Numbered from the stretch's first letter, positions 37,759 through 50,050 are shown. The stretch is DNA of 64,000 nucleotides from Rhodanobacteraceae bacterium (GCA_016713135.1 JADJPR010000006.1:1-64000), one strand, 5' to 3'. Notes: generated by a model not told the origin, from the letters alone. Numbers and translations: made by a program.

Positions 37759-38807
37759 TCAGGGTTCGCGCAGGGTTTGCGGGTCGCTGTAGACCTGCCA
37801 CAGGTCGGCGGGCAAGCCGTCGAAGGTGACGCGATAACGCGGCGCATCGGCGGCCTCGCCGGTCACATCGCGGATGCGGATGCCGGCGACCTGCGCCGGG
37901 TGCGCGCGCGCCAGCTCGGCGTAGATCTCCGGGTCCGCCTCGCCAGAATCGCCGACCAGCAGGAAGCGGCGCTGAGGGAAGTCGGCCAGCAGCTGACCGA
38001 TGGCCGCGAGCTTGTGCGTGCGCGTCGCATCGCTGCCCGGGATGACGTTGCGGATCGAGGTCGATTCGCGCAGATGCACGCTGCCGGCGGGAAAGCCCTC
38101 GGTGCGCAGGAACACGGCAAGCGGCGGATACAGCTGGACCGGACTGCCGGACACGTAGTGGAAGCGCGTTCCTTCGCCTGCTTCCAGCGTGCGGTAACGC
38201 GCCGCCATGCCGGGCACCGCGACGAACTCGCGCGCAAAGGTGTTGAGCAGCATCTCGCGGCGCTCGCGCACCTGGCTGACCTTGATCGTGTCGTCGATAT
38301 CCGAGACCACCGACAGCCCCTGCGACGGCACCAGCAACACGCGGCCCTTGAACTGGCGCGGGTCCCCGTGGGGCATCAACACGCTCGCCTCGAGCCAGCG
38401 ACGCGAGGCTGCAATGCCTGCACTGGAAATGCCGACACTCGATCGCGTGCGCCCGTCGAACCCGGTTGCCGGCAGCGCGTGCGTGCGCCCGCCCAGGCGC
38501 AGGTGGACATCCTTGAAACTCTCCGAATCCACCCGGAACAGCTGGGTGCGTTCGAGGAAACGCTGGCGGTCCGCGGAGGGCAGGGCGTCCAGGTCGAGGT
38601 CGAGATAACCCGCGAACAGCGAGGACAGGCCGGTCGGCTTTCCAGCTCATACACCCAGATGTCGATGCGCGCTTCGATGCGGTCGCCCTGCCAGCGGGCG
38701 GTCGTGGGCAGGACCAGGACCTGCTCGTCGCGGGCGAGGGGGCGTGCATCGACCGCGACAGCGGCGAGCAGGCACAGGCAGGCGAACAGCGACAGAACGT
38801 GGCGCAA
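37759..38807 (-). pseudogene. DUF2183 (App1-like) exported phosphatase gene with one frameshift
   Basis: A TTG start at 38807 with GAGGAA 6 bases upstream gives a signal peptide (VLSLFACLCLLAAVAVDA) and a beta-sandwich start ending WVYELESRP. Near 38630 one base seems to be missing. The second frame then continues GLSSLFAGYLDLDLDALPS without a break into 257 codons. That part has the HAD-like core SDIDDTIK, the nucleophile motif of the DUF2183 or phosphatidate phosphatase App1 family, and LVGDSGEADPEIYAEL, the second acidic motif. The expected reaction is dephosphorylation of phosphatidic acid or a similar lipid in the periplasm. It lies 25 bases after the kinase gene and is probably cotranscribed. 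Confidence 0.75.
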
Positions 38808-38832
38808 GGGCGATTCCTCGAATGGATCAGGG

Positions 38833-41220
<2,388 letters not shown>

Positions 41221-41343
41221 GCGCGAGCGGAGCAGGGCAGGGGACCCCATGTTACGCCTGCACCTCGCCGACGGCTGCGCGCTGGCGCTGTCAACCCGGC
41301 CGATCGCAGGCACAATCGCGCACCTTCCTAGGAACCTTGCCCT

Positions 41344-41787
41344 GTGGCTCTCGAAACATCCCCGGACGCACCGGAAATCGCCGCCACCCGCCGCTGGCTG
41401 GAGCAGGTGGTGATTGGACTGAACCTGTGCCCGTTCGCGCGGGCGCCGCACCTCAAGGGCCGCGTGCGCTTCGTGCTCAGCCCGGCGCGCAACGAGGACG
41501 AACTGGTGGCGGACCTCCTCGACATCGCCGATGCCACGGTGCAGGCGCTGGGCCTGGAAGGCGAGCTGCAGGTGGCGAGCTTCCACCCCGATTACCAGTT
41601 CGGCGACGCCGAGCCCGATGCGGTCGAGAACTGCACCAACCGTTCGCCCTATCCCACGCTGCACCTGCTGCGCGAGGCGAGCATCGAGCGCGCAGTGGAG
41701 GCGGTGGAGGACACCGACGCGATCTACCAGCGCAACATCGAGACGCTGCGGCGGATCGGCTGGGAAGGCTGGGAAAAGCTCAAGTAA
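41344..41787 (+). CDS. DUF1415 family protein
   Basis: GTG start at 41344, divergent from the kinase gene by 123 bases. The 147-residue protein keeps the family's marks: ATRRWLEQVVIGLNLCPFA near the N-terminus, FHPDYQF, and the closing NRSPYPTLHLLREASIERA. DUF1415 is a cytosolic family of proteobacteria with no established function; the conserved Cys and Asp/Asn-Arg-Ser motifs hint at an enzyme. It is followed 47 bases later by rluF on the same strand. Confidence 0.88.
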   Translation: MALETSPDAPEIAATRRWLEQVVIGLNLCPFARAPHLKGRVRFVLSPARNEDELVADLLDIADATVQALGLEGELQVASFHPDYQFGDAEPDAVENCTNRSPYPTLHLLREASIERAVEAVEDTDAIYQRNIETLRRIGWEGWEKLK

Positions 41788-41834
41788 CCCGAGGCAGCCT
41801 ACAATCCCGACGCCCTTTGCCCGACAGCGACCGC

Positions 41835-42545
41835 ATGCGCCTCAACAAACACATCAGCGAAACCGGATTCTGCTCGCGCCGCGAGGCGGATGACCTGATC
41901 GAGCAGGGCCGGGTGACGGTCAACGACGCGATCGCCGAACTCGGCCAGGAAATCGCCGACGGTGATGTGGTGCGGGTGGATGGCGCCACGCTCAAGCCGC
42001 GCCCGAAGAAGCGCGGGCGGCGACATGTGTACATCGCGCTGAACAAGCCGGTCGGCGTGACCTGCACCACCGAGGACTCGGTGTCCGGCAATATCGTCGA
42101 GTTCGTCGGCCATGAGCAGCGCATCTTCCCGATCGGCCGGTTGGACAAGGATTCCGAGGGCCTGATCCTGCTGACCAGCAATGGCGACATCGTCAACGAC
42201 ATCCTGCGCGCGGAAAACCGCCACGAGAAGGAATATCTGGTGGCGGTCAACAAGCCGGTGACGCCCGAGTTCCTCGCCGGCATGGCCGGGGGCGTGCGCA
42301 TCCACGGGCGCATGACCTTGCCTTGCCGCACCGCGCGGATCGCCAAGTTCGGCTTCCGCATCGTGCTCACGCAGGGATTGAACCGCCAGATCCGCCTGAT
42401 GGCCGCCGCCTTCGGCTACCGCGTCACCCAGTTGCGGCGCGTGCGGATCGACAACATCAAGCTCGGCACGCTCAAGCTCGGCACCTGGCGCAACCTCAGC
42501 GATGCGGAGCTGAAGCTGCTCCTGCCGGGGCGCACGGACTGGTAG
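41835..42545 (+). CDS. rluF: 23S rRNA pseudouridine synthase RluF
   Basis: A 236-residue cytosolic enzyme with an S4 RNA-binding domain first (LNKHISETGFCSRREADDLI, 3-60) and an RsuA-type synthase domain after it. The catalytic aspartate is in GRLDKDSEGLILLTSNGD. The set GLNRQIRLMAAAFGYRV and the short insert-free C-terminus fit RluF, which changes uridine 2604 (and 2605) of 23S rRNA; RluB and RluE are close relatives but have other surroundings of this motif. ATG 41835 is the only good start. It is a chromosome-type housekeeping gene. A short hairpin at 42555 separates it from the convergent receiver-EAL gene. Confidence 0.88.
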   Translation: MRLNKHISETGFCSRREADDLIEQGRVTVNDAIAELGQEIADGDVVRVDGATLKPRPKKRGRRHVYIALNKPVGVTCTTEDSVSGNIVEFVGHEQRIFPIGRLDKDSEGLILLTSNGDIVNDILRAENRHEKEYLVAVNKPVTPEFLAGMAGGVRIHGRMTLPCRTARIAKFGFRIVLTQGLNRQIRLMAAAFGYRVTQLRRVRIDNIKLGTLKLGTWRNLSDAELKLLLPGRTDW

Positions 42546-42554
42546 GCGCACCCT

Positions 42555-42569
42555 GCCGGCCACACCGGC
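42555..42569. terminator. Short hairpin between convergent genes
   Basis: GCCGG-CCACA-CCGGC, a 5-bp GC stem in the 33 bases between the stops of rluF and the receiver-EAL gene. There is no T run, so it is a weak candidate for a shared terminator. Confidence 0.3.
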
Positions 42570-42578
42570 GACGGCGGC

Positions 42579-44945
42579 TCAGGCGGTGCTTTCGGCCACG
42601 CTTTCCAGCCCGGCCGCATATCCGGCCAGCAAATCGCACTGGATATAGTCCACGCCAAGTTCCCACAGGCGCGCGATGGCCTCGCGGTCTGGGACCGCTT
42701 CGACCATCAGCGGCACGCCCGCCTCGCGCACCTGGGCCAGGATCGTGGCGAAGGCCATGGTCGGCTGCAGCGCGATCTCGGTATCCAGCTTGATCGCGTC
42801 CACCTGGATCTGCTGCAACAGCCGCGCAGCCTCCTTCTGCATGCCGAAATCGCGCAGGCAGAGCTGCACCCCGAGCGGGCGCAACCGCTCGAGCACCGGG
42901 CGCAGCAGGGCCTGGCGTTCGATGACCGTATCGGTGTCGAGCTCGAGCGCCAGCGTTCCGGGGCGCGCCGGGCGCGGGCACTCGTGCTCGATGAATCCGA
43001 TGAAACCCGGATCGATCAGGCTCGCCGCGTCGACCTCGACAAACAGGCGGCTCGGTCGGCCGAGTTGCTCCTGCACCGTGGCGGTACCGGCGGCCAGCCG
43101 CAGCGCGATGTGGTCCAGCCGGGCCAGGGTGCCGGCCCTGCGGGCGAGTTCGAGCACGTCTTCGCGCAGCGTGCCCTGCGCCTGGCTCAGCGAGGTGCGC
43201 ACGCGCAGGCGCTGGTGCCACTGGTCCGCGCGCAGGCCGCGGGTGGGAACCAGTGGCTGGTATTCGACAGTGCACAACGCAGCGTCCGGCTGCAGCACGC
43301 CATGGTTCTGCGGCGCGTCGTCGCCCGCGGTGCGTGCCGTTGCGGGCTGTGCCGGCGCCACTGTCCCCCGCTTCCACACCGCCAGTGCGCGGTCCAGCCA
43401 GCGCTGCGGGTCATCGTCGGCGGGAACCAGCTGGACCCGCGCGCGGACCTTGAGCTGGCCGCGCGAGATCGCCACCGGGCGTACGTCGATGGCATTGCGC
43501 AGGCTCTGGGAGAGCTGCGCCAACCCGGCGTTGTCGCTGCGCGCCGCCAGCAGCAGGAAATGCAGGTCGTGCCAGGGCGCGTAGGCATCGCCCGGCTGCA
43601 GGCGGGCGGCGATCCGTCCGGCAATCGCCTGCTCCACTTCGCAGCGCAGCAGCGCCGGCAGTTTGCCGCTGAGCTGCTCGGCCTGCTCGATACCGATCGA
43701 GATCAGCGCAGCCGGGCGCTCGCGCAGGTTGCGCAGACGCTGGCCGAGCGCGGCGCGTGAGAGCGGCGTCGCGGCTGCATCCGGGCGCAGGCCGAGCACT
43801 TGCTGGCGCAGCGCGCGGGCGCGCTTGGCGCGGCCGACGACCACCTCGATCAGGTGTGCCGGGCGTACCGGCTTGGTCAGGAAATCATCGCCGCCGATGT
43901 TGATCGCGCGCACGCGCTTGCCGACATCCTGCTCGCCGCTGATGAACACGATCGGGACCAGCAGGGTGGCGGGCAGTTCGCGCATGCGCGCGGTCAGCGC
44001 CATGCCATCGATACCGGGCATGTACAGGTCGACCAGGATCAGGTCCGGACGGAAGCTGCCCACCTGGGCCAGCGCCTCGTCGGCCGACGCGGCCACCTGG
44101 ACGGTCAGGCCGCGCCGGCGCAGCACCGCGTCGCAGAACACCACCTGGCTGCGGTCGTCGTCGACGATCAGCACGCGCAAGGGCTCGGCGGAGGACAGAT
44201 CGTGCTGCAACTGGCGCAGCTTGAGCAGCACGCTGGTGGCGTCGGCGGCCGCGATGAAGGCATCCGCGCTGCCGGTCATGTCCAGCAGTTGTTCGGCGAT
44301 GGTCGCGCCGCGGGTCACCACCAGCAGCGGCGGCGTGGCGCCCGGACGGCGGTTCTGGTCGAGCGCGTCGACCACCTCGCCGAGGCGGCTGAGCCAGTGC
44401 GAATCGATCACCACGCCGACCAGCAGGCGCCCTTTGGCAGCGGCGGCCACCGGCGCCGGCTCGGCGCAGCTGCAGCACTTCCAGCCAAGCTCAGCGAAGG
44501 CATCGGCAAGCCCCAGGATGGGCCCGTCCGGGCCATGCAGCACCAGCACCGCCGGGTGCTCCAGTTCCTCGCGCAGGAGCAGCTCGGCGAGCGCGGCGGC
44601 GGTCTCCTGCAGCCGCTGCAGGTAATGCCGGATTCGCCCCTGCTGGACGATGTTGGGCGAGTCGGCGGTGTCCAGCAGGAAACCGATGTAGGCCGCGGCA
44701 TCGCGCGTGGCCAGCGCCGGCGCCTCCATCTGCTGACGGCCCGCGGCCTCGCCGAGTTCGCCCAGGGCACTGACCAGGCGCATCCAGCGGTCCACGTTCC
44801 AACCTTCGTCCAGTGCCTGCTGCCACTCCCGCAGGACGCCCTGGATGCGCTGGTGCAGGTGGTGCCGGAGGTCGTTGCCGGCATGCAGCGGGGTGCCCAT
44901 GGGAGCCTGCTCGGCGGCGCGCCGGATCGAACGGTGCGCAAACAT
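42579..44945 (-). CDS. Receiver-domain protein with degenerate EAL domain
   Basis: The N-terminal 250 residues are helical, followed by a degenerate receiver-like unit (HPAVLVLHGPDGPILGLADA). A true receiver domain runs about 255-375, with acidic pocket VDDD, phospho-acceptor D in LVDLYMPG and Lys in FLTKPV. After a linker comes an EAL-fold domain (about 555-780) opening VEYQPLV. Its catalytic motifs are lost: the EAL glutamate site reads LALELDTD, and the DDFG-type motif is LRDFGM. It probably binds but does not cleave cyclic di-GMP, or acts through protein contacts. The start is ATG 44945 or, with a slightly better site, ATG 44900 (MGTPLHAG). Its cognate kinase is not in the window. Confidence 0.85.
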   Translation of the reverse strand: MFAHRSIRRAAEQAPMGTPLHAGNDLRHHLHQRIQGVLREWQQALDEGWNVDRWMRLVSALGELGEAAGRQQMEAPALATRDAAAYIGFLLDTADSPNIVQQGRIRHYLQRLQETAAALAELLLREELEHPAVLVLHGPDGPILGLADAFAELGWKCCSCAEPAPVAAAAKGRLLVGVVIDSHWLSRLGEVVDALDQNRRPGATPPLLVVTRGATIAEQLLDMTGSADAFIAAADATSVLLKLRQLQHDLSSAEPLRVLIVDDDRSQVVFCDAVLRRRGLTVQVAASADEALAQVGSFRPDLILVDLYMPGIDGMALTARMRELPATLLVPIVFISGEQDVGKRVRAINIGGDDFLTKPVRPAHLIEVVVGRAKRARALRQQVLGLRPDAAATPLSRAALGQRLRNLRERPAALISIGIEQAEQLSGKLPALLRCEVEQAIAGRIAARLQPGDAYAPWHDLHFLLLAARSDNAGLAQLSQSLRNAIDVRPVAISRGQLKVRARVQLVPADDDPQRWLDRALAVWKRGTVAPAQPATARTAGDDAPQNHGVLQPDAALCTVEYQPLVPTRGLRADQWHQRLRVRTSLSQAQGTLREDVLELARRAGTLARLDHIALRLAAGTATVQEQLGRPSRLFVEVDAASLIDPGFIGFIEHECPRPARPGTLALELDTDTVIERQALLRPVLERLRPLGVQLCLRDFGMQKEAARLLQQIQVDAIKLDTEIALQPTMAFATILAQVREAGVPLMVEAVPDREAIARLWELGVDYIQCDLLAGYAAGLESVAESTA

Positions 44946-45068
44946 CCCACAAGGGCGCGAAGCCTGGCAACGGGCGGAGGGTGCGCCAGGGCGGGGAAGC
45001 GGTCGGGCGGCAAGGGACGCGGATGGATCCGGGCGCGAAATCGCTCCGCGTCCCTTGCCCTGACAATC

Positions 45069-45464
45069 TCAGAGGCTGCAGCCGTAGGCCTGCAGCGCCG
45101 GCTTGCTGGCATCGCGGGATTGCTGGCAGACCATCGGCAGCGAGGCCTTGGTGGCCTCGTTCGCGGCCATCTCCGCCCAGGACTTCTTCCACTGGTCGAA
45201 GCCGACCTGCATCTGGGCACGCGCCTCGGCCGGCATCTTGTCGCTCAGGCACTGCTCGTAGGCAGCGAGGAATTCGTCGCACTCGGCGATGCCGGTGATC
45301 GTGGCGGCGGGCGCGGCAGCGGGTTGTGCTGCCGGCGCGGCGGCGGGCGGCGTGGCCGGCGCAGCAGCCGGGGCGGGCGTGTTGGTCGCGGCCGGCGGGG
45401 CGGCCTGCTCGGAGCAGGCGGCGAGGGTCAGGGTGGCGAGCAGCAGGGCAGCGGTGGTGCGCAC
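45069..45464 (-). CDS. Small lipoprotein with Ala/Pro linker (131 aa)
   Basis: The signal peptide ends in a lipobox, TLAAC, so C17 should be lipidated. An Ala/Pro-rich linker of about 40 residues leads to a small helical domain with four cysteines (ECDEFLAAYEQCL ... MVCQQSRD ... AYGCSL), spaced to form two disulfides. This domain is known to me from uncharacterised xanthomonad and pseudomonad lipoproteins. Location is the periplasmic side of a membrane; function is unknown. It lies 123 bases downstream of the receiver-EAL gene start, on the same strand, and could have its own promoter. Confidence 0.78.
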   Translation of the reverse strand: MRTTAALLLATLTLAACSEQAAPPAATNTPAPAAAPATPPAAAPAAQPAAAPAATITGIAECDEFLAAYEQCLSDKMPAEARAQMQVGFDQWKKSWAEMAANEATKASLPMVCQQSRDASKPALQAYGCSL

Positions 45465-45726
45465 GTGGGTGGACTCCGGGTGGTGGATGCGTCAGGGGTA
45501 AACGCCGGCTGCCGCAGTTGTGCACGCGCAGCCGCCGCGACCTGCGATCAACGGCAAATCGGGCCCGGTCCGGACACGCGCGCGCAGTCAGCCGCGCAGC
45601 ACTGCGCGCGGATTCGTCTTGCGATGCGCGTCTTTCCGCTCCGTCGATTCCGCCCGCGATGGGCGGTCACCGGGACTTCCGGAATTGCGCGGACGAGATC
45701 AGCACCACGACCAGCGGGGTCCCTGC

Positions 45727-46266
45727 TCAGACGCGGGCGCGGCGCACCGCGTCCGCCGGGTCTTCCGGATTGCCGGGGCCCGGCAGCAGGCGCAGCGCCA
45801 CCCGGCGCACGCCGAAACTGGCGTGCAGGCGCGGATAGGGGAACGGCGAGCTGCTGTTCGGTGGCACTACCCAGCCCGCGCTCAGGCAGTCGCCGTCGAG
45901 CGCCAGCGCGAAGGGCGAGTAGAGGAAGCTGAAATCGACGTTCTGCGGCGTGCGCCTGGCCGCCTGCAGCCAGCGCTCGCTGGCTGGTTGGGACAGCCAC
46001 AGCTCCTGGCCATCGTGCATTGCCTCGTCGACATCGCCCGCATCCAGGCGCAGCAGCAGGTGCGGGAACAGGCGGTCACGCAGCCGCTGCCATGCCTCGG
46101 CACGGGTGGCGGCGTCCAGCAGCGCGCGGCTGAGGCCATCGATGCCGAGTACGTACAGGCGGAAGCTGCTGCGCAGTACCGGCGTGGCGAGTTGCAGCAC
46201 CGGCATCGGCCGTTCGGGGGTCAGCCACTGGCGCAGGCGGGTCAGCAGGGTGTCGTCCATGGTCAT
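45727..46266 (-). CDS. Protein of unknown function in the CHAT operon (179 aa)
   Basis: ATG 46266 (MTMDDTLLTRLRQWL), 56 bases after the CHAT gene, same strand. The protein is cytosolic by composition, with no signal or membrane segment. The first 75 residues are helical and basic (RLRQWLTPERPMPVLQLA), and the rest is mixed, with LWLSQPASERWLQAARR and a C-terminal strand region. I recognise no domain. Its position directly after the CHAT protease gene suggests that it is a partner, substrate or inhibitor of that enzyme. The 262 bases that follow it hold no gene that I can support. Confidence 0.65.
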   Translation of the reverse strand: MTMDDTLLTRLRQWLTPERPMPVLQLATPVLRSSFRLYVLGIDGLSRALLDAATRAEAWQRLRDRLFPHLLLRLDAGDVDEAMHDGQELWLSQPASERWLQAARRTPQNVDFSFLYSPFALALDGDCLSAGWVVPPNSSSPFPYPRLHASFGVRRVALRLLPGPGNPEDPADAVRRARV

Positions 46267-46322
46267 CGATTACGCAATCGGATGCAGGCGGAGATCGGCG
46301 GCTGGGTCTTTCGGCGGCGGCA

Positions 46323-49300
46323 TCATTCGAGTGTCCCGTCGAGCACGAATCCGGCCCAGTGAAAAGGATGGACAGGACCGGCACGCCCACGCTGTGGCGC
46401 CACGCCGCCGACACCGCGGACCGCATCGCCGCCGCCGGTTCCGGTGCGCAGCATGGACAGTTGAGCCTGCTGCAATGCGCGGTCGCTGGCGGCGTCCTGG
46501 CGCAGCTGCGCGTGGAAGTCGGTCATCAGGCGCGCGCCCGAGCGGTCGCCGACCGGCCACAACGAGGAAACCACCTCGCGTGCGCCAGCCGCGCGCAGCG
46601 CGTGGCGCAGGCCGATCAGGCCCTCAGCCGCATCCACCCGGCCGCTGCCGAGGTCACAGGCAGCCACCGCGACCAGGTCTGCCACCAGCGGCGGGCCGGT
46701 CAGCAGATCGACGGCGCGCAACAAGCCATCGTCCCGGTCGCTGCCGTCGCCTGCGGCCAGCACCAGTGCCGAGTCCAGCGGGCGCAGTGGATCGACCAGG
46801 CCGTGCACCGCGAAATGCAGCCGCCTGGCGCCCGGCGCGAGTGTGCGGACGCGCTTCTCGGTGGCCTCGGTGCCGCGCAGCAGGGTGGAGGTGCCGGGAT
46901 ACAGTCGGGCGATGCTGCGGGCCTCGGCCACCGCACCCGGCAACGGCGCCAGCCCTTCGATGCTGGCGCCGCGCCAGGACGCTGCCGGCGCATCCTGATG
47001 CGCGGCGAGCAATGGATCGGCCACCGCGAGCAACTCGCTGGCGACCGGGGAACCCGGGTGGCGACGCGCGAGCATCGCTGCCGTCAGCGAGGTGGACTGC
47101 CGCAGCGCGTGGGATTCGATCAGGTAGCGCCCCTGCGCATCGACGAGCACGGCCAGCGGCAGCAGGCTGAGATCGGCATCCGGAACCCACAACAGGCGTG
47201 GACTGTCGGCGAGCAGCGACAGGGCGGGTTCGATCAGGCGCGCGTGCAGCCAGCGGGCCTCGCGACGCAGGGTCTCGAGCCGGCTGTCCGGCTTGCGCGC
47301 CAACGCGGCAAGGCGCTGGACATGGTCCAGCAACGCGCTGCGGTCGACGTTGACGGCGACGAAGTGCGGCACTTCGTCGCGCGGGCGGGCCACCACGATG
47401 TAGAGCCGCTCGCGATCGACCAGGTGGGCGAGGATCGCGCTGTCGCCTGCCAACTGCTTGCGCAGCTCGGCCCAGGTGCGCGGCCGGGTCAGCAGCAGCG
47501 CCGACTGCGCGGGTGCCTCGCGGGCGGCGCGGCGCACGAACGCGTCGAGCCCCGGCGCCAGCGCCGCCGGCTCGGCGCGCTGCAGCGCGCGCCAGTCGGC
47601 TGCGAGGTCCGCGGGCAGGGTGGCCTGCAACTCGCTGCGGTGGCGCGCCATGCTGTCCAGCAGCAGTCGGGCACGCGCCTGCTCCAGGGTGTCGAAGGCC
47701 GCCGTGGCATCCCCCTGCTGCAGCCAGGCCAGCGCGCAGGCACGGTAGATCTCGACATTGCGTGCGCCCAGGCGCTGCAGATCGTCGCGATCCTGGGTCC
47801 AGTGCAGGCGCTGGCGCTCGAGCACCGAGACCGCCTCGCAATGACGCTCGCGCGCGCTGTCGGGCTGGCCGAGGGCCGCGGACGCGAGACCGGCGCCGTG
47901 CAGCACATTGGCCAGCGACTGGCTGTCTGGCGACTGCCGGCGCCTGAGCCCGATCGACTCGTCGAAGTGGGTCAGGGCAGCCGCATGTTCGCCGAGCGCG
48001 AGTTCGATGTCGCCGAGGCGTTCGAGGGCGAAACTGAGGTCGCGTCCACCGGGGCTGATGCTGCGCTGGAGGCGCTCGGCGATGCGTGCCGACGGCAGCG
48101 CCTCGGCGTGGCGGCCTTGCGTGATCAGCAGCCCGGCGCGGAAATGGTGGGCCCAACCTTCCAGGCTGCTGCCTGGGGCATGCTCGCGATACAGCTCGAG
48201 CGCCTCGTCGTAGGCGCGATGGGCGGCGGCGTAGTCGCCACGCTCCTCGTGCACGCGCGCCATCGTCACCAGAATGCCGGCCAGGTGGGTTCCCGGTGGC
48301 AGGGCGCGATGGATCGCCAGCGACTCGCCGGCATAGCGCTCGACCGCGTCCAACTGGCCCAGCGGGAACGCGATCAGCGCGAGATTGCCAAGAGTTGCAG
48401 CGAGATCCAGCGGCGTTGCATCACGCATGCGCTTGATCGCGAGCGAGCGTTCCAGCGAGGCCTGTGCGTGGGCCATGTCCATGCGGTCCCATTGCACCAG
48501 GGCCAGGTTGTTCAGCAGGCGCGCCAGCACCAGGGTGTCCGGCGCCAGGCGTTCGGCGGTGGCCACCGCCTGTCGCAGCAGGCGCTCGGCCTCGTCGTGC
48601 TCGCCGCGGGCGCGCTGGATCAGGCCGCTGCTGCTGTCGAGCAGCATGCGGTACTGCTCTGGCGAGCGCGCCTTGTCGAAGGCTGCGCGCGCCCGTCCCG
48701 CGGCCGCGAGGGCCTCGTCCAGGCGTTCGCGGGTTCGCAGGTACATGGCCCGTTCCAGCAGCGCCTGGGCGTGCAGGGTGCTGTCCGGAACCTGCTGCGC
48801 CAATGCGGCGAGCAGTTTCTCGAGTTCGCGCCCGCTGTCGTCCAGGCGACCGGCGATGCGCAGGATCGAGGCGTAGTGTCGCCAGGCATGCAGGCGCGCG
48901 ACCGACAATCCGGCCTGTTCCATCGCATCCATCGCCGCGACGCAGGCCGGCAAGGTCAGTTCGACCTTCCAGCCGAGCATGCCCTGGTTGCAACGCGCGT
49001 ACTGCAGCAGCGCGTGCGCCTGCGGATCCGTGCCGGCGGGCGTGGCCGCCAGCGTCTGTTGCAGCAGCGTTTCGGCCGCCGCCGGCGCCGATCCCAGCAA
49101 CTGCGATGATTGCTAGCTGGCGACGGCAACTGCGGCACGCGCGGTCCCGGTGGTCCTGGGTGGCGGAACGCCTGGTGCTTCGCCCCAGGCTAGCAGCGCC
49201 TGGCGTTGGTCCTCGGGCAGCTCGGGCAGGGTCTGGACGCCGAGGGCGCCGGTACCGACCGCCACCCAGCGCCTTCCCCGCGGGTTGGAAATCTCCAGCT

Positions 49301-49538
49301 CGACGCCGCCGCGCGGCAACTGGTCGAGGTCGATCTGCTCCAGGTCCAGCGGATCGCGCAGTTCGAAAACCTCGTCGCCGCGACGCCAGGCGTGGACGCA
49401 GTCGCCCTTCGCCAGCCCTGCGGCCGCGCCCTCGAGTCCGGCGCGGACCGCGACCAGCAGCGCCGGGCAGCCCACGCTCGCCATCGCGGGCGCGGCTCCC
49501 AGCAGCAGACAGGCGCAGATCCAGCGGGCGGCGATCAT
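46323..49538 (-). CDS. PDZ-TPR-CHAT protease, interrupted by an in-frame TAG at 49113
   Basis: Two open segments are in one frame: 49538-49113 (141 codons) and the rest to 46323. They are separated only by TAG in VAVAS-stop-QSSQLLGSA; a TGG there would restore a 1071-residue protein. The first part has a signal peptide (MIAARWICACLLLGAA) and a PDZ-like domain (GLAKGDCVHAWRRGDEVFEL). Next come about ten TPRs (residues 150-600). The last 350 residues are a CHAT domain, a caspase-like peptidase, with His in LHFAVHG near 906 and Cys in AVAACDLGSG near 956, then SLWPVGDRSG and HPFHWAGFVLDG at the end. TTG 49100 is the only start for the second part. Nonsense mutation, base-call error or readthrough are all possible. 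Confidence 0.85.
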
Positions 49539-49641
49539 CGGTGTCCCCGGTTGTGAGTGGACAGGCTGGAATCATCCCCGCCGGCGGCGCAGGCGGAGAG
49601 TCGATCGAGGAAAACGCGGCGCTCAGGGCGAGCGCACGCGC

Positions 49642-49992
49642 TCAACGCAGTTCGGCCAGCCCAAGTGTCACCGCAAAGCACGCCTGGCCCGCGGGATCCG
49701 AGGGCAGGGCGCGCGCGTGCAGCTCGATCTGGCGTCCTGCGACCAGGTCCTCGATGCACAGGCGGACATCCTCGCCCGGCGGCGAGCGCTGGCCGCGCCA
49801 GCAGCTGTCGACCCAGACCTCGATCACGCCACCGGCGGCAAGCCCGGGCGGAGCGCGCCAGACCTCGATCAACGCCGCCCGCAACCGGCACTGGCCGGGT
49901 TGGGTGCGGGTGGGTTGCGCGGCGATGACCGCAATCCGCGCATGCAGCTCGGCCGTCGTGCGTGCCTCGGCCTGGTCTTCCGGCGAATACAT
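49642..49992 (-). CDS. Small protein of unknown function upstream of the CHAT gene (116 aa)
   Basis: I chose ATG 49992 (MYSPEDQAEARTT) because GGTGGAG lies just before it; ATG 50004 would add four residues. The protein is soluble and mostly beta-rich after a helical start (AELHARIAVIAA), with three cysteines and a repeated theme of aliphatic strands (IEVWRAPPGLA, IELHARALPSD). No known domain was recognised. It is transcribed towards the CHAT gene, whose ATG lies 103 bases further on; it may be the first gene of that cassette. Coding sense is supported by codon-position bias but not by a family. Confidence 0.55.
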   Translation of the reverse strand: MYSPEDQAEARTTAELHARIAVIAAQPTRTQPGQCRLRAALIEVWRAPPGLAAGGVIEVWVDSCWRGQRSPPGEDVRLCIEDLVAGRQIELHARALPSDPAGQACFAVTLGLAELR

Positions 49993-50022
49993 GGCTCCAC
50001 CCATCGCGCTGCCAGGGGCCAG

Positions 50023-50050
50023 GCGACCGGCGCGTCGCTGCGCCGGTCGC
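50023..50050 (-). terminator. Terminator hairpin after the beta-helix/Ig-repeat gene
   Basis: A perfect 11-bp stem, GCGACCGGCGC with GCGCCGGTCGC around a 6-base loop, 18 bases past the stop at 50068. It has no T run. Confidence 0.5.

Noticed and set aside
46359..49109. A 916-codon plus-strand open frame opposite the CHAT gene, and similar long frames at 49150-52401 and 52924-55380
   Set aside because: All mirror recognised minus-strand genes; their composition is typical of antisense frames in high-GC DNA.
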